Assembly (NCBI GenBank): GCA_028023455.1
Contig: JAQFVV010012547.1
Location: forward strand, 374,001-438,000
DNA from: Epiperipatus broadwayi
Taxonomy: Eukaryota > Onychophora > Udeonychophora > Euonychophora > Peripatidae
Length of the DNA stretch: 64,000 nt
Direction: 5' to 3'
In this document: piece after piece, positions 25,601 to 35,489 of the stretch
Numbering within the stretch: position 1 is the stretch's first letter
Layout of the letters: each line of letters begins with the position of its first letter
The notes under the pieces: generated by a model
Told to the model about the DNA's origin: nothing
Seen by the model: only the letters and a program-made list of their open reading frames with translations
Databases searched by the model: none
Program-made: the position numbers and the translations under genes

Positions 25601-27838
25601 AGAATTATATTGTATGTTCATAATAGACATCAATATTTAAATTGACCTACTGTTTATATGTGTGCTTTTTATGTTTTTTTTTAAAGGCATGTAAATCAAA
25701 TAGGCAACAGATTACTATAGTCAAAAGGTAATCCATAATTATCATTAATGGTAGTTTGCACTTGCTTGCCGCCTTTTTAATATTTATTTTAGTATTGGAA
25801 TTTTAAAACATGAAATGCAAATAATTTATACATTTATGTCACTGTGAAATATTTATTAATATATAATTAATTTAGTAGTAAATTTCTAGATATATACTTT
25901 TTTTTGTTCAGTATCAAAAAGGTAAAATTCTTTCCAAATTTTATTAATCTATCCAATTAAAATGGGTTCAGTTAAAGATGTAATATTTACAGAATTATTT
26001 TAAGAAAGCTTACAGGACTACCTACTTTTTCATAATATTATTTTTAATAAGAGTTCATTATGCTATAACGTTTTCTTAAAAATTGTTTAATATATCTTGG
26101 CATATACATATATTATTAGCATTATTTCACGTCAATGATTGATGTCTTAAAAAATTCTTGCTGAAATAAAAATAAATATTAGTGCAGATTATCTTGCTGC
26201 ATTTGTCTAGAAAAAAATTTCAGATTTTCTCTTAATATTTCATTTATTTTTTTAAGTTAACATTTTAAAGATTAATTTAAACATTAATATGTTTTTTTTC
26301 TAGGCTGTTGAGCAATAGAAGTTAATCATAACTAATGACCATCTTTTAATATTATTTGTTTTAGATTTATATTCCAGTGGATTACAGTGGCCTAATGATT
26401 TTTTTAGAAAAAGAATAAATCGATGAAATTTCTGTCTAAATAAAGAAATTCATTGCATTTTATTTGTGAACAATATTAAATTTTAAAAAGATTTTATTTA
26501 CAAATGTAAATATATAATTTTGTTTTTTGCTGTGATGGAAGTAGGTTTATATTTGATTTGAAGATTTATATTTCAGTATAATCCATTTAAGATTATAATG
26601 GTTACTGGATCTATTCATTCATTATTTTTATGGTCATGACTTTGCACATCATGAATCAATATATCTTTATAATTTATCTCATCATAATGTAGAAATAGCC
26701 TCAACCAAAAAGATTTATCCATGAAGACTTTTATTTATAATTATGTGTGGGTATGATATGGATTTTCACTAAAATTAAATTGGCAAGCAAAAGCAGAATA
26801 TGCTTTGGGGATACAATTTTATATGTAAATTACTTTAGATATTTGTAATATAAGTACTTTCTTAAATATTCATAAAATTGGTGTAGAGAGTTGTGGGGAG
26901 GATTTAGTCTTTGCAGTGTGTTTTTTAAACATTTTTTAATTATATATATAATATATTCGTATATTTATACATATTGATAGCTATTATTCTTTTCTATTAA
27001 AAGTCGATATTTTATTGAATCAGCAAATACATATCAATGATATTAGGAATAATTTGCATAGTTTCTAATTTTTTCTATATGTATCCGTAATTTTTAAATG
27101 ATTTTAGAGATACCAATGTTAGAGTCATAAAGCCTGGACTTTGTCAATTTTATTGGCTCTCAATATTTTATCAGCGACCACAAAATTATTGATCTAGAAT
27201 CCTCATAAATGTCGTATGTGCAACGTTTTCTCTAAATATGCTTTTCCCTTGAATATTGACATATTCATTAAAAATAAAAGGACTTATGGTGCAATCTTTC
27301 CAAATACTACCAGTTACACTATTTTTGTTTTGTTTTTTTTTTTGCTTCTATATATGCGGAGACTAGTAGTGATTGTTCAGTCATTTTACTTTTATCTTTT
27401 TTTTTTTTTTTATAAAAAATTTACCACTAAACAAAATATTTGTTTGGTAGTTGTCATTTTCATTGGTTGGAATCATCTTCATTTAATATTTGTAGAAGTT
27501 AAAATTTATATTAAAGCCATTTGTGAGACTTAAGTACAAATTATTTTAATAGGCAGTTGCTGGAATTTTTTTTATAACTCTTGCTGCAAAAAATAAAAAA
27601 AACAACAGATACTATATCACTGTCAAGTTATTGTATAGGGATCCTGTATTTTTGTAAACATTTTATAACTAGTCTATTACTGCAGCATTTGTGTTATTAA
27701 GTCACAATTTAGATGTAATCTTTTAAATTTTGCAGTGACTTCTTGTTGATTTTGATTATCTATGAGAAGAGTTATTTGGATTTGTTTTTCTTATTCAGAT
27801 ACATCATGATTTATAAAAGTATAAAAAATATTCATTAA
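22678..27838. other. Intron sequence with decayed repeats, no gene
   Basis: A decayed hairpin-element fragment is visible at about 23685-23765 (AAACTAGTGTGGGGA, then GGCACTATATCATC). The block at about 24340-24960 is less AT-rich and on the minus strand shows TATAAATAG at 24931-24923, followed by TGGTGCCCAAAGAAAAAAC near 24880. This could be an LTR promoter and primer-site remnant but is not proven. The remainder, 24980-27838, is plain AT-rich intron with poly-T runs. Open frames there are unconvincing. Confidence 0.5.
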
Positions 27839-27893
27839 ACTTATTTTGCTGAACTTATAAAGGACCACCCTAATTTTTATATATATTTAATAA
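27839..27893 (+). repeat. 55-bp direct repeat, left copy
   Basis: This block (landmark GAACTTATAAAGGACCACCC) recurs at 29561-29615 with a single mismatch. The pair brackets an inverted-repeat element. At 55 bp it is far longer than any ordinary target-site duplication. Confidence 0.85.
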
Positions 27894-27901
27894 GGTAATT
27901 T

Positions 27902-29528
27902 GTTTTTGACCCAATGCACATCAATATACCATTTTAGCGGCCTTAACGTACGGCTGACACTACAATAGGTGTTGTTTGAGCCAAAACAGGCCGCCTAAAG
28001 GCTGACGTATTCTACTATTACGTAATGAAATACTACGCCCGTTGCATTGCAACTGTATTCTTCAAGTGAGTGCTATTGAACTCTTGCTATGGTCTTATTT
28101 GATGGTGGTCATATTTGAAAGAGGTGAAACTCTCCAAAAATTCATTGTCGGAATTTTTTTAGAAAACATTGTGGAATTAGTATTACATATCAAGAAATGT
28201 CATGTCATCGTGCATGCTTCCCTATGGTTTTGAACTGCACACAACTTCCAAAAGTTATTCTTTGCAGCAGTTTTTCCCGATTTCACATGCAAATGCAAGT
28301 TTACACGTGAATCCTTGTGAGAACAGTAAAATGTCATCTGCAAGTTGTCAAAATTGATTGAAGCTGAGAGTGAATTACTGGCCACAGAAGTTGATGAAGT
28401 GACTGTTTTATTTTTGTTCCGTGTTATTTTATTTGCTTGTTACTTTTGACTGCTGTATTTTTTATGCCCCCCAAAATGGTGTTATTTTACTTATTTTGGT
28501 CACAACTTGTCCAAAGTTTCATTTATTTTTGATTCCATAAATTATTTCATTGGAAACTGTTGTTGTTGTTTTTGTTGTTCACATGATTCTAAAGTAGGTA
28601 GGTAACATTTTATTTAAAAAGAAAGAAATGTTTAAGAGTTTTTTCAAAAGACCAAAAAATAATTATAAACAACTGTGCAGTAACATAAATGTTCATAAAG
28701 AAAATCAAAAAAGAAGTCGATAATTAAAAATCAAAACAACCCCCCCCCCCTTAAAAAAAAGTTCTATAAAAACGAACTGTTTATGTCTTTTTTAAAAAGG
28801 CCAAAAAATTAAGCAAGAACTTTTTGCTATCATATAAAGGTTTCTGTAGCATAAATAAACATTTGGAAAAAAAAAAGCCTCGTAATAAATTAAAAAAAAA
28901 AAAAGACGACACTTAAAACTCAAAACAACCCCTCCCCTCCACGCTCTATAATGCAAGTGTTGGTTTATTCAAAAGTACCGAATTGTTTAAGTCTTTCAAA
29001 TAAAAACATTAAAAAAAAAAGAAGATAATTTAAAAGCAAACCAACTCCCCTCCATCATCTAAAAACAGTGTTTATTAATAATAAAAAAAACTTACCCTTT
29101 TAGGTAAAGAAAGTTGAAAAAAAAAAGTTATTGTAGTATTGTGTAAAGAAATCAATGGACTGTTAGTCAATAATTTAAAAGCAAACCAACACCCCTACAC
29201 CATCTAAAAACAAAGTGTTTATTTATTAAAAAAATGAAACTAAAAAAAAAAAACGAGTGAAAAAAAAAAATCTTTGGTTTACCATAATATTATGTAAAGA
29301 AACCGAAGGATCATTAATCGATAATTTAAAAGCAAACCAACACCCCTACACCATCTAAAAACAAAGTATTTGTTTATTAAACAATAAACAAAAAAAAAAA
29401 AACCGAGTGAAAAAACAAAATAAGTCTCTGGTGGTTTACCGCAATATTATGGAAATCTTTTACCGTAATATTATGTAAACAAACAGTGGCCCGTGAATCG
29501 GTATATTGATGTGCATTGGGTGAAAAAC
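27902..29528. mobile_element. Inverted-repeat element with five internal tandem repeats
   Basis: The termini at 27902-27930 and 29500-29528 are inverted copies that match at 28 of 29 positions (left GTTTTTGACCCAATGCACAT). The left part, to about 28400, is richer in GC (GCGGCC, ACGTACGG, TACGTAATG) and holds open frames of 61-63 codons on both strands, none recognisable. The right part (28730-29400) carries five imperfect tandem copies, each beginning near CAAAACAACC or AGCAAACCAAC followed by a C-rich tract. I see no transposase, so this is a non-autonomous element of unknown superfamily. Confidence 0.75.
28733..29420. repeat. Five imperfect tandem repeats, about 110-190 bp each
   Basis: Units start near 28733, 28921, 29035, 29178 and 29328. 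Each starts with (A)AAACAACC or AAGCAAACCAAC, then a C-rich stretch, then CATCTAAAAACA and a run such as TGTTTATTTATTAA. The last two units are the most alike, and the first two are shorter in shared sequence. A run of ten C at 28741 belongs to the first unit. Confidence 0.75.
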
Positions 29529-29560
29529 AGCACCATCAAATAGTAGGGTTCAGTATACAT

Positions 29561-29615
29561 ACTTATATTGCTGAACTTATAAAGGACCACCCTAATTTTT
29601 ATATATATTTAATAA
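29561..29615 (+). repeat. 55-bp direct repeat, right copy
   Basis: This is the direct copy of 27839-27893. It lies about 32 bases outside the right terminal inverted repeat, whereas the left copy lies 8 bases outside its terminus. The arrangement is therefore not symmetric. Confidence 0.85.
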
Positions 29616-29683
29616 TAATTAAGTTATGATTATTTTTTTGAAAGTTAGTTATCATTTAAGTTTTGATGTTACTTACTCATAAA

Positions 29684-29805
29684 ATGAACAAATTTTAAAA
29701 TATTATCTACACAGTTTTTCTTTTAAAAAATAGTTTATAATTTTCCATATATATAAACAAATACACCAAACTTCTTAAAAACTTGTTTTTATATGATTCA
29801 CTTTT
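29684..29805. repeat. Short interspersed element, related to the insert at 34052
   Basis: Inverted relative to 34052-34206, this stretch shares ACACCAAACTT, AAAACTTGTTTTTATA, AATTTTCCATATATATAAA and the tract ending TATCTACACAGTTTTTCTTT. Both copies lack coding capacity. The copy at 34052 shows where the element begins and ends. Confidence 0.65.
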
Positions 29806-30001
29806 GACCATTTTGTAATATAGTCTTTTTCAAGGAACACTAAAAAATAAAAATATATAATAATAAATATAAAATGTCACATATTCCAAACAAATCCAAA
29901 AACATTAAAAAATACTAAAAAATTCTCTTTATATTTTTTCTATTACAAACAGTCTCAAAACTCAATTTTTTTACAATTATATACCCAATAAACGGGAAGA
30001 T

Positions 30002-30534
30002 ACTATTGGTGATTATCGATGCATATTCAAAGTGGACAGAATGTAGAATAGTGGACAGAGTGTAGAATAGTGAAAGATGTTAGTGCCAATGAAACTGTTA
30101 AGATACTAAGTTCAGTGTTTGCCTGCTACAGACTGCCAGAAACAACTGTGTCTGACAATGGAATGGCATTTACGGCTAAAGAAACTGAAGGATATTTCCA
30201 GAAGAATAGTATCAAACACATATTGATAACAGCTTACCACCCGAAGTCAAATAGACTGGCCGAAAAGGCGGTACAGAATATAAAGAAAGCCTTAAGAAAA
30301 CTAGATAACCAGGATCTTCAGAGTGCTATCAATGATGCAATGCTACACCAACACTCAACGCCATCGACAACTACAGGAAAGTCACCAGCAGAATTACTAA
30401 TGGGCAGGAAATTGCCCATTAAATTATCATTACTGCTTCCAAACCCCACCGAAAAAATGGATAGTGAAAATTATACATTTTTGCAAAGGGAGATAGAGTT
30501 TGGGTCTGAGATATGCTACGGAAAAAATGGGTAG
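30002..30534 (+). pseudogene. Gypsy integrase catalytic core
   Basis: The frame starts LLVIIDAYSKW with the first catalytic Asp. It continues, after a disrupted stretch, through TTVSDNGMAFTAKE with the second Asp, and YHPKSNRLAEKAVQN with the Glu. All three D,D-35-E residues are present, with the conserved HPxSN. A 19-bp tandem duplication near 30038-30075 introduces a stop between the first Asp and the rest. A frameshift near 30510 separates the core from the C-terminal domain. The enzyme family inserts retrotransposon cDNA into chromosomes, but this copy is broken. Confidence 0.85.
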
Positions 30535-30809
30535 AAGGGATAATTACAAGACCGTTATGCCAGCACATAGTAATCATCCAGTTACAAGATGGCACAACAT
30601 ATAGAAGACACATAAACCATCTCAGACATTGCGTGGTAGAAGAACTGCAAATGTTGATGCATATTCCAAGTGAAGTACGATTGCAGGACCAAGAGAAATT
30701 GGATATAGAGCAACAAGCAGAAACAGAAGAAGAGACATCACCTGACAATAATGAAATAGACTTGATTCCTATGCCAAAGCCAGACGAAAGAACAATGGAT
30801 ATACACTGA
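30513..30809 (+). pseudogene. Gypsy integrase C-terminal domain and tail
   Basis: In the +1-shifted frame, KWVEGIITRPL... and VIIQLQDGTTYRRHINHLR form the small beta-barrel that ends Gypsy integrases (W.pG.i...g...y.V....g...rRHi.qLr). An acidic Gln/Glu-rich tail follows, ending DERTMDIH and a stop. The overlap with the previous frame indicates one frameshift near 30513-30530, not a separate gene. Confidence 0.8.
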
Positions 30810-30891
30810 CCAAAAAGGAAGATACAAAAGCCATACAAATTGAGAGACTATGTCTAAAAAAGAGAAGCTATTTCTGGAATAAGGGGAAGAG

Positions 30892-31221
30892 TGTTATGTA
30901 TATAGAGTAATAACAATTAATAATGGTTATAGATTGTCAAGCTGATTTCTTAACTAAAACAACTAGTGTATATAGAATAAAACAAGTCAGTGGAACCCGG
31001 ATCTAACGTCTGACAGATACAGGTTACCAACAACTCCAGAAATAGAAAGAAAGAAAACGAGACTGACATGTGACAGGTATAAAAACACTAGTCAAAAGAC
31101 TCTTGAGGTCTTTTTCCTGTTACAGTGCTGGCGGATGTGTGTTCAAGAGGCTATAGGACTTTTTGGAAAAAAAAGTGCACAAATGAATTAAATACAATAA
31201 AAAAGCTCTTTCAAGTTTACA
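30892..31221 (+). repeat. Gypsy 3' LTR, about 330 bp
   Basis: The polypurine tract AATAAGGGGAAGAG (30878-30891) is followed directly by TGTTATGTATATAG, the expected LTR start. Inside are a TATA box (TATAAAAA, 31078-31085) and a polyadenylation signal AATAAA at 31196-31201. The likely end is TTTACA at 31221, giving a TGTT...TACA structure. The 3' boundary is inferred. An alternative end at TTACA near 31124 would leave out the AATAAA. Confidence 0.65.
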
Positions 31222-32024
31222 CTGAAATGTAATAAATTAAAGATAATATCAATATGGTTCATCCGCATCAAAAATGTTGAAAACATTAAATTAATATGAT
31301 TTATTTTTGATACTGAGTGCCCTGTCAAAGATTACTGTTATATTTAAAATAATGTAATGGTTACTTTTGCAACAGTGCTCTGCACCAAAAATCTATTAAG
31401 GTTATATTTTATTCACTATTTTCTTTGTATGAAGTGGTATTAGTACTATCTTTAATTTTTAACGTGTATGTGTGTGTTTGTATTTAATAAAGGTTGCCAT
31501 GATATAGAAATAATACATTTTCTTGCCATTTGAACTATTTAGATTGGATAATCCTTGAAGTTTTTTCAAGTTCTAATCAGGCTTAGGTTTGTACTTGTTT
31601 GTAAATTGATCATATCTAACTATTCTTAGGGAGGTATTAAAATAAGAATGAAGAATGCAAAATCTCACCATCTAGTAATTGGCAAGGTTTTGGTTATAAT
31701 GCTTTCTCCTTCATTGTTCCTTAATGAGATATTATTAGAAAAGCCTTTGCTCTTTAGTGAACTATTGAAAGACTGTTTATCTATTTTTAATATAATATAT
31801 GTGTGTATATATTATATTTATATAGTATACAAATTATTTTATAAAAATATTTTTTTTAGCAAATTGTTATTTTCAACAATTCATCTTTTAATAAATTTAT
31901 AATTATTAACCAATCTGTGTCAAGTTGGAAATTATTACATTTTGTCTAACTTTAGGCATAGGCTTTAAATTTATTAATATTCAAATATATCTATTATATG
32001 TATATGATACACTTGTATTTATAG
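31222..32024. other. Intron sequence leading to exon 3
   Basis: AT-rich, with no repeat that I recognise. An 84-codon frame at 31648-31902 is Leu/Ile/Phe-rich and looks like chance. The final 60 bases include a T-rich tract and the acceptor at 32023-32024. Confidence 0.6.
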
Positions 32025-32289
32025 AAGATACATTGACAGAAGATTGGATTAACTCTGAGTTGAATTTATCAGTTTGGAGCTTAACACTCATCCTGAATAA
32101 ACCTAATTATGAATTAGCCAAAGCCTCCATTTCAAACTTTTCTGCTCACGTTTCATTAAAAGAAGGGAATATTGCCATGAATGGAAAGCTAGGCAATATG
32201 TCAATTTTAGATTTAACTCCAAATGGTTGTATGTATCGAGAACGCTTCACAACACAAGGCCAAGAAGCTCTTGAATTTGAGATTTTCAA
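32025..32289 (+). CDS. VPS13D: VPS13D-like protein, internal exon
   Basis: The exon opens with AA, completing a GAA codon, and ends with AA of an AAA codon before the donor GTAAGA. The product contains LNLSVWSLTLILNKP, ELAKASISNFSAHVSL, GKLGNMSILDLTPNG and YRERFTTQGQEALEFEIF. Vertebrate VPS13D has the same sequence of motifs (SLVLNK, ELAKANVS, DLT, YRERFTT.GEEAL). The exon begins the next repeat of the groove: GKLGNMSILDLTPNG is the counterpart of GSLGGLQLLDLTPEG in the first exon. An open frame extends upstream to 31925, but that part is intron. In-frame stops block read-through beyond the donor. Confidence 0.95.
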
Positions 32290-33633
32290 GTAAGATAAAC
32301 ATACATATATTATATAAAATTATTATTATTACTTTATTTTAAAATCAAATAATCTATTTAATATGTAATAAAATGTATTAATAAATTGTAGAACGAGTTA
32401 TATATTTAGTCGTTTCCCCCCCTCCCCAGTGTAAATTGAAAATTATAGAGCTAATTTCAGTATTTTGTTTTAATATATATATATAGGAAATAATTAATAT
32501 AAAACATTTATTAACACAATCCTGTTTCTGAATTGTAATAATAATAAAAAAACATTGTGCAGTTATAAGTAAAACGTACAAAAAAATAAATGAATAAATA
32601 AAGATATTTTAGATCAGTGTTTCTCAACTGGTGGGCCGCAAAAAATTTTTAGTGGACTGCAAAAAGCATATAAATTTGTTCATATTTATTACAATTTTTT
32701 TAAAAATCTTGTACGTTATGACTAATTTTATTAAATTTATCTTTAATTCAGCTCTAAGATTTTTTTTTGTTTGTTAGTCATTTTATTCATAGAATTCATA
32801 GAAAATAAACTAAGAAACAAAACACTACCAGAAATACAAAAAGGTTTATATTTTCTAGTATCTGTTGTCTCACAGTAAAAACTCTACTCCATTAACAATT
32901 TTACACATGAGCACTTCGTGCGCTGAGATGGATGTTGATATATACAAAAATAACTTATCAGTTGTCAGTTGTAAGTGCTATGTAGTTTTCTGTAGCCAGT
33001 CATTCAGAATTGCATTGGTGTGTAGTGATATGAATTATTATATAATAAGTGTGTACTATAAATTAAAGTATATTAAGTACTTGATATTTACTTTTTTGAT
33101 AAATTTTAGCTGTTTAAAAATGAATAATTAGAAAAAAATATTAAAAACTATTGCAGACCTTTTTCAAAAACCAAGTATATATATAAGTACTTTGAATGGT
33201 AATGAAAATATTGTTTATTCACAAAATAATTCATTTCAGGTAAAAGGAAAATGTACTGTTTATCAATTCAATCCTTATTATTTAAAATTTGGTTTCATTT
33301 CTTGATCTGTGTTGGAAGAAAATTTACCCAGACCTCAATGTGTTATTTATAGAGAAATTTTATTTAGTGAATATATGAAACCAGCAAAATGAATAGGTCA
33401 TTTACAGACTAAACATTCAAATTTACTAAATAAGCCACTGGATTTTTTGGAATGTAAAAGTGCTGAATTGAAAAAACAAAAAATTATTTTTAAAAATTTT
33501 TTTTTAAAATGATGTCTCTTGTAAAAGCATTAGATTTAGTTACTCTAAGGATTTCTATATGCAAAAAGCAGCACTCTATTACTGAAAACTTAATTAAACC
33601 ATGTTTAATAGACATGTGTTCTGAAACCTAGGT

Positions 33634-33990
33634 ATGATTGCTGGAGTTAAAATGAAAACTTTGTTGCTTTCTAACACTGCTATTCTACACATATTTAATG
33701 AATTAGCAACTGATATTAAAGATCAATTAATTCAAAAAGGAAACAAATCATTGGTCACAATTCAAATACACAAATCTACAGATGTTATTAATAAAGCCTT
33801 AACTTTTGTATTATATTCATTATATTGATTACGAAATCACTGATATCAAATAATTTTTTTGTTGTGTAGAACTTCCTAATCATACGACTAGTTCGGATAT
33901 ATTTAAAGCAATTAATAATTACATTGAAAAGAATTCACTTAATTGGAAAAATTGTGTTGGCTTATGTACTGATGATTGGAAAACATTCAG
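33634..33990 (+). pseudogene. hAT transposase fragment (ZBED5/FAM200-like), copy 1
   Basis: The reading contains HIFNELATDIKDQLIQKGN and LVTIQIHKSTDVINKALTFV. The second is a version of the conserved ...qlDEStDv... segment with its Asp-Glu pair changed to HK. A shift then leads to ELPNHTTSSDIFKAINNYIE and LNWKNCVGLCTDD, the WknCvgiCTDGA motif that carries a catalytic Asp in active hAT enzymes. Stops and shifts follow. A C-terminal remnant is at 34983-35180 (KLFISKSRFVLAVANINKL), corresponding to the dimerisation end. Confidence 0.8.
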
Positions 33991-34051
33991 AAGTTGCAAA
34001 AATAATTAAAGAAGTATCAGATGACAAAATGATGTTTACTTATTGTATTAC

Positions 34052-34206
34052 AAATGAATTCACCAAACTTCCTTTTTTTAAAAACTTGTTTTTATAATAG
34101 TCATATAAAAAACAAGTTTTAAAAAGTTTGGTGTATTCATTTATATATATGGAAAATTATGAACTATTTTTGGAAAGAAAAACTGTATAGATGATATTTT
34201 AAATTC
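34052..34206. mobile_element. Short hairpin MITE inserted in hAT copy 1
   Basis: The sister hAT copy (inverted, near 36585-36600) reads straight through this point, so the empty site is visible in the same window. The flanks ATTGTATTA and ATTGTATAC suggest a short target duplication of 7-9 bp. The left half contains an inverted repeat (CACCAAACTTCC ... AAAACTTG against CAAGTTTTAAAAAGTTTGGTG-type sequence). A relative lies at 29684-29805. Confidence 0.75.
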
Positions 34207-35489
34207 ATTGTATACACTGTGAGCATTTAGCTGCTAAAAAAAATCTCCTGACTTGAACAATGTTCTTACTTAATTGATAAAAAATAATAAATTATATTAA
34301 ATGCAATACACTAAATTCAAGACTATTTTCAAGTTTATGCAATAAAATAGGATCTGGACATGAAAATTTACTACTTCATGCAGGAAAAAACGACTGTTGA
34401 GAGGGAAAATATTAACAAGATTTTTTTGAATTAAGAAAAGAAGTTGAAACATTTATAAAAACAAAAAAATCAGAATTTAGATATAAAAACAAAAAAATCA
34501 GAATTTAGAAATATTTTCCATGACAACAATTGGATTGCTAAACTGGCTTACTTATCAGACATATTTTCTTTAATAATTGAACTAAATTTAAGCCTGCAAG
34601 GAAATAATACTATTTTTGATTTATGGAATAAAATTGAGGTATTCAATAAAAAGGTAAAACTATGGCATAAGTATGTAGAAGGAAAAAAAACTATGATATG
34701 TTTCATTCATTTTCAGAATTGATAAATGAAGTTGATATATATTGACAAATTAAAAAATACTGTTTATGAACATTTAACAAGATTTTGTTGTGCATTTGAT
34801 CAGTATTATCCACAGAAAGAAGTCACTCAGAAAGTTAATATGTAGATTTTAAATCTGTTTATTAAACAAGAAATAACATGATTTGGAGCAGAAAAATTTA
34901 ATAAACTTAAGTTGTGATGGTACATTAAAGTTATTATTTAATTTAACAAGTATAACTAATTTTGGGTTAAAATCAAAACTGAATGTCTGGAATTACCCAA
35001 ATAAACCTTAAAAGTGTTATTACTATTTTTGACCTTATACTTATGGCAGTCGATATTTTCAACAAAAACAGTCATAAAATCAAAAGAAAGAAATTGTTTA
35101 TTAGTAAATCCAGATTTGTGTTAGCAGTCGCAAATATTAATAAGCTAATTACTGAAAAGAATCTGCAACTCTTGCATTAGTTTTTGGTTTTATGATTATA
35201 ATTATATTTCGTTCAATTATTTAAATATTATTCTTTGTTTTGCTTCAGATTTTGTTTACTATTAGTTTAATATTTTGTTACTTAATTTACCTTTGTATGG
35301 TGTTATCAATTATTCTATGTTTTTTTATCAATCTTTGAAAATATATATATATTAAATTCGTAAAAACACTATAGTAATTATATTTTACTATAAAAACACC
35401 TGCTCTTTTTCCCATTTTTTTTATTGAATACTTAATTTGGTCCGCAGCAGGTAGTCACTTGAGAAACAGGTATTGTAGTGTTTAAAAAA

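Larger units (their letters stand above)
29960..31221 (+). mobile_element. 3' part of a Ty3/Gypsy retrotransposon with its 3' LTR
   Basis: The order is integrase core, integrase C-terminus with a charged tail, polypurine tract and LTR. Everything upstream of the integrase catalytic core (gag, protease, RT, RNase H) is missing, so the copy is 5'-truncated or was cut by recombination. There is no partner 5' LTR in the window. Confidence 0.85.
21959..32024 (+). other. VPS13D: VPS13D intron B (10,066 bp)
   Basis: The donor is GTAAAAG after ...AAT ACA G. The acceptor is TTTATAG before AA GAT ACA. The split codon becomes GAA. The next exon continues the homologous protein, so the sites are supported by frame and by similarity. 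The donor is weaker than GTAAGT. Transposable elements inside are listed separately. Confidence 0.9.
32615..35474 (+). mobile_element. hAT transposon copy 1 (degenerate, + orientation)
   Basis: The left terminus reads CAGTGTTTCTCAACTGGTGG. The right end near 35451-35470 reads GTAGTCACTTGAGAAACAGG, an inverted relative with a matching GGTCCGC motif inside it. Between them lie remnants of a hAT transposase of the ZBED5/FAM200/SCAND3-like group on the + strand. It carries a 155-bp insertion at 34052-34206 and a direct duplication of about 32 bp near 34450-34510. Confidence 0.85.

Noticed and set aside
27216-27533. 105-codon + strand frame
   Set aside because: It is Phe/Leu/Tyr-rich and generated by poly-T tracts, with no similarity that I recognise and no supporting splice sites.
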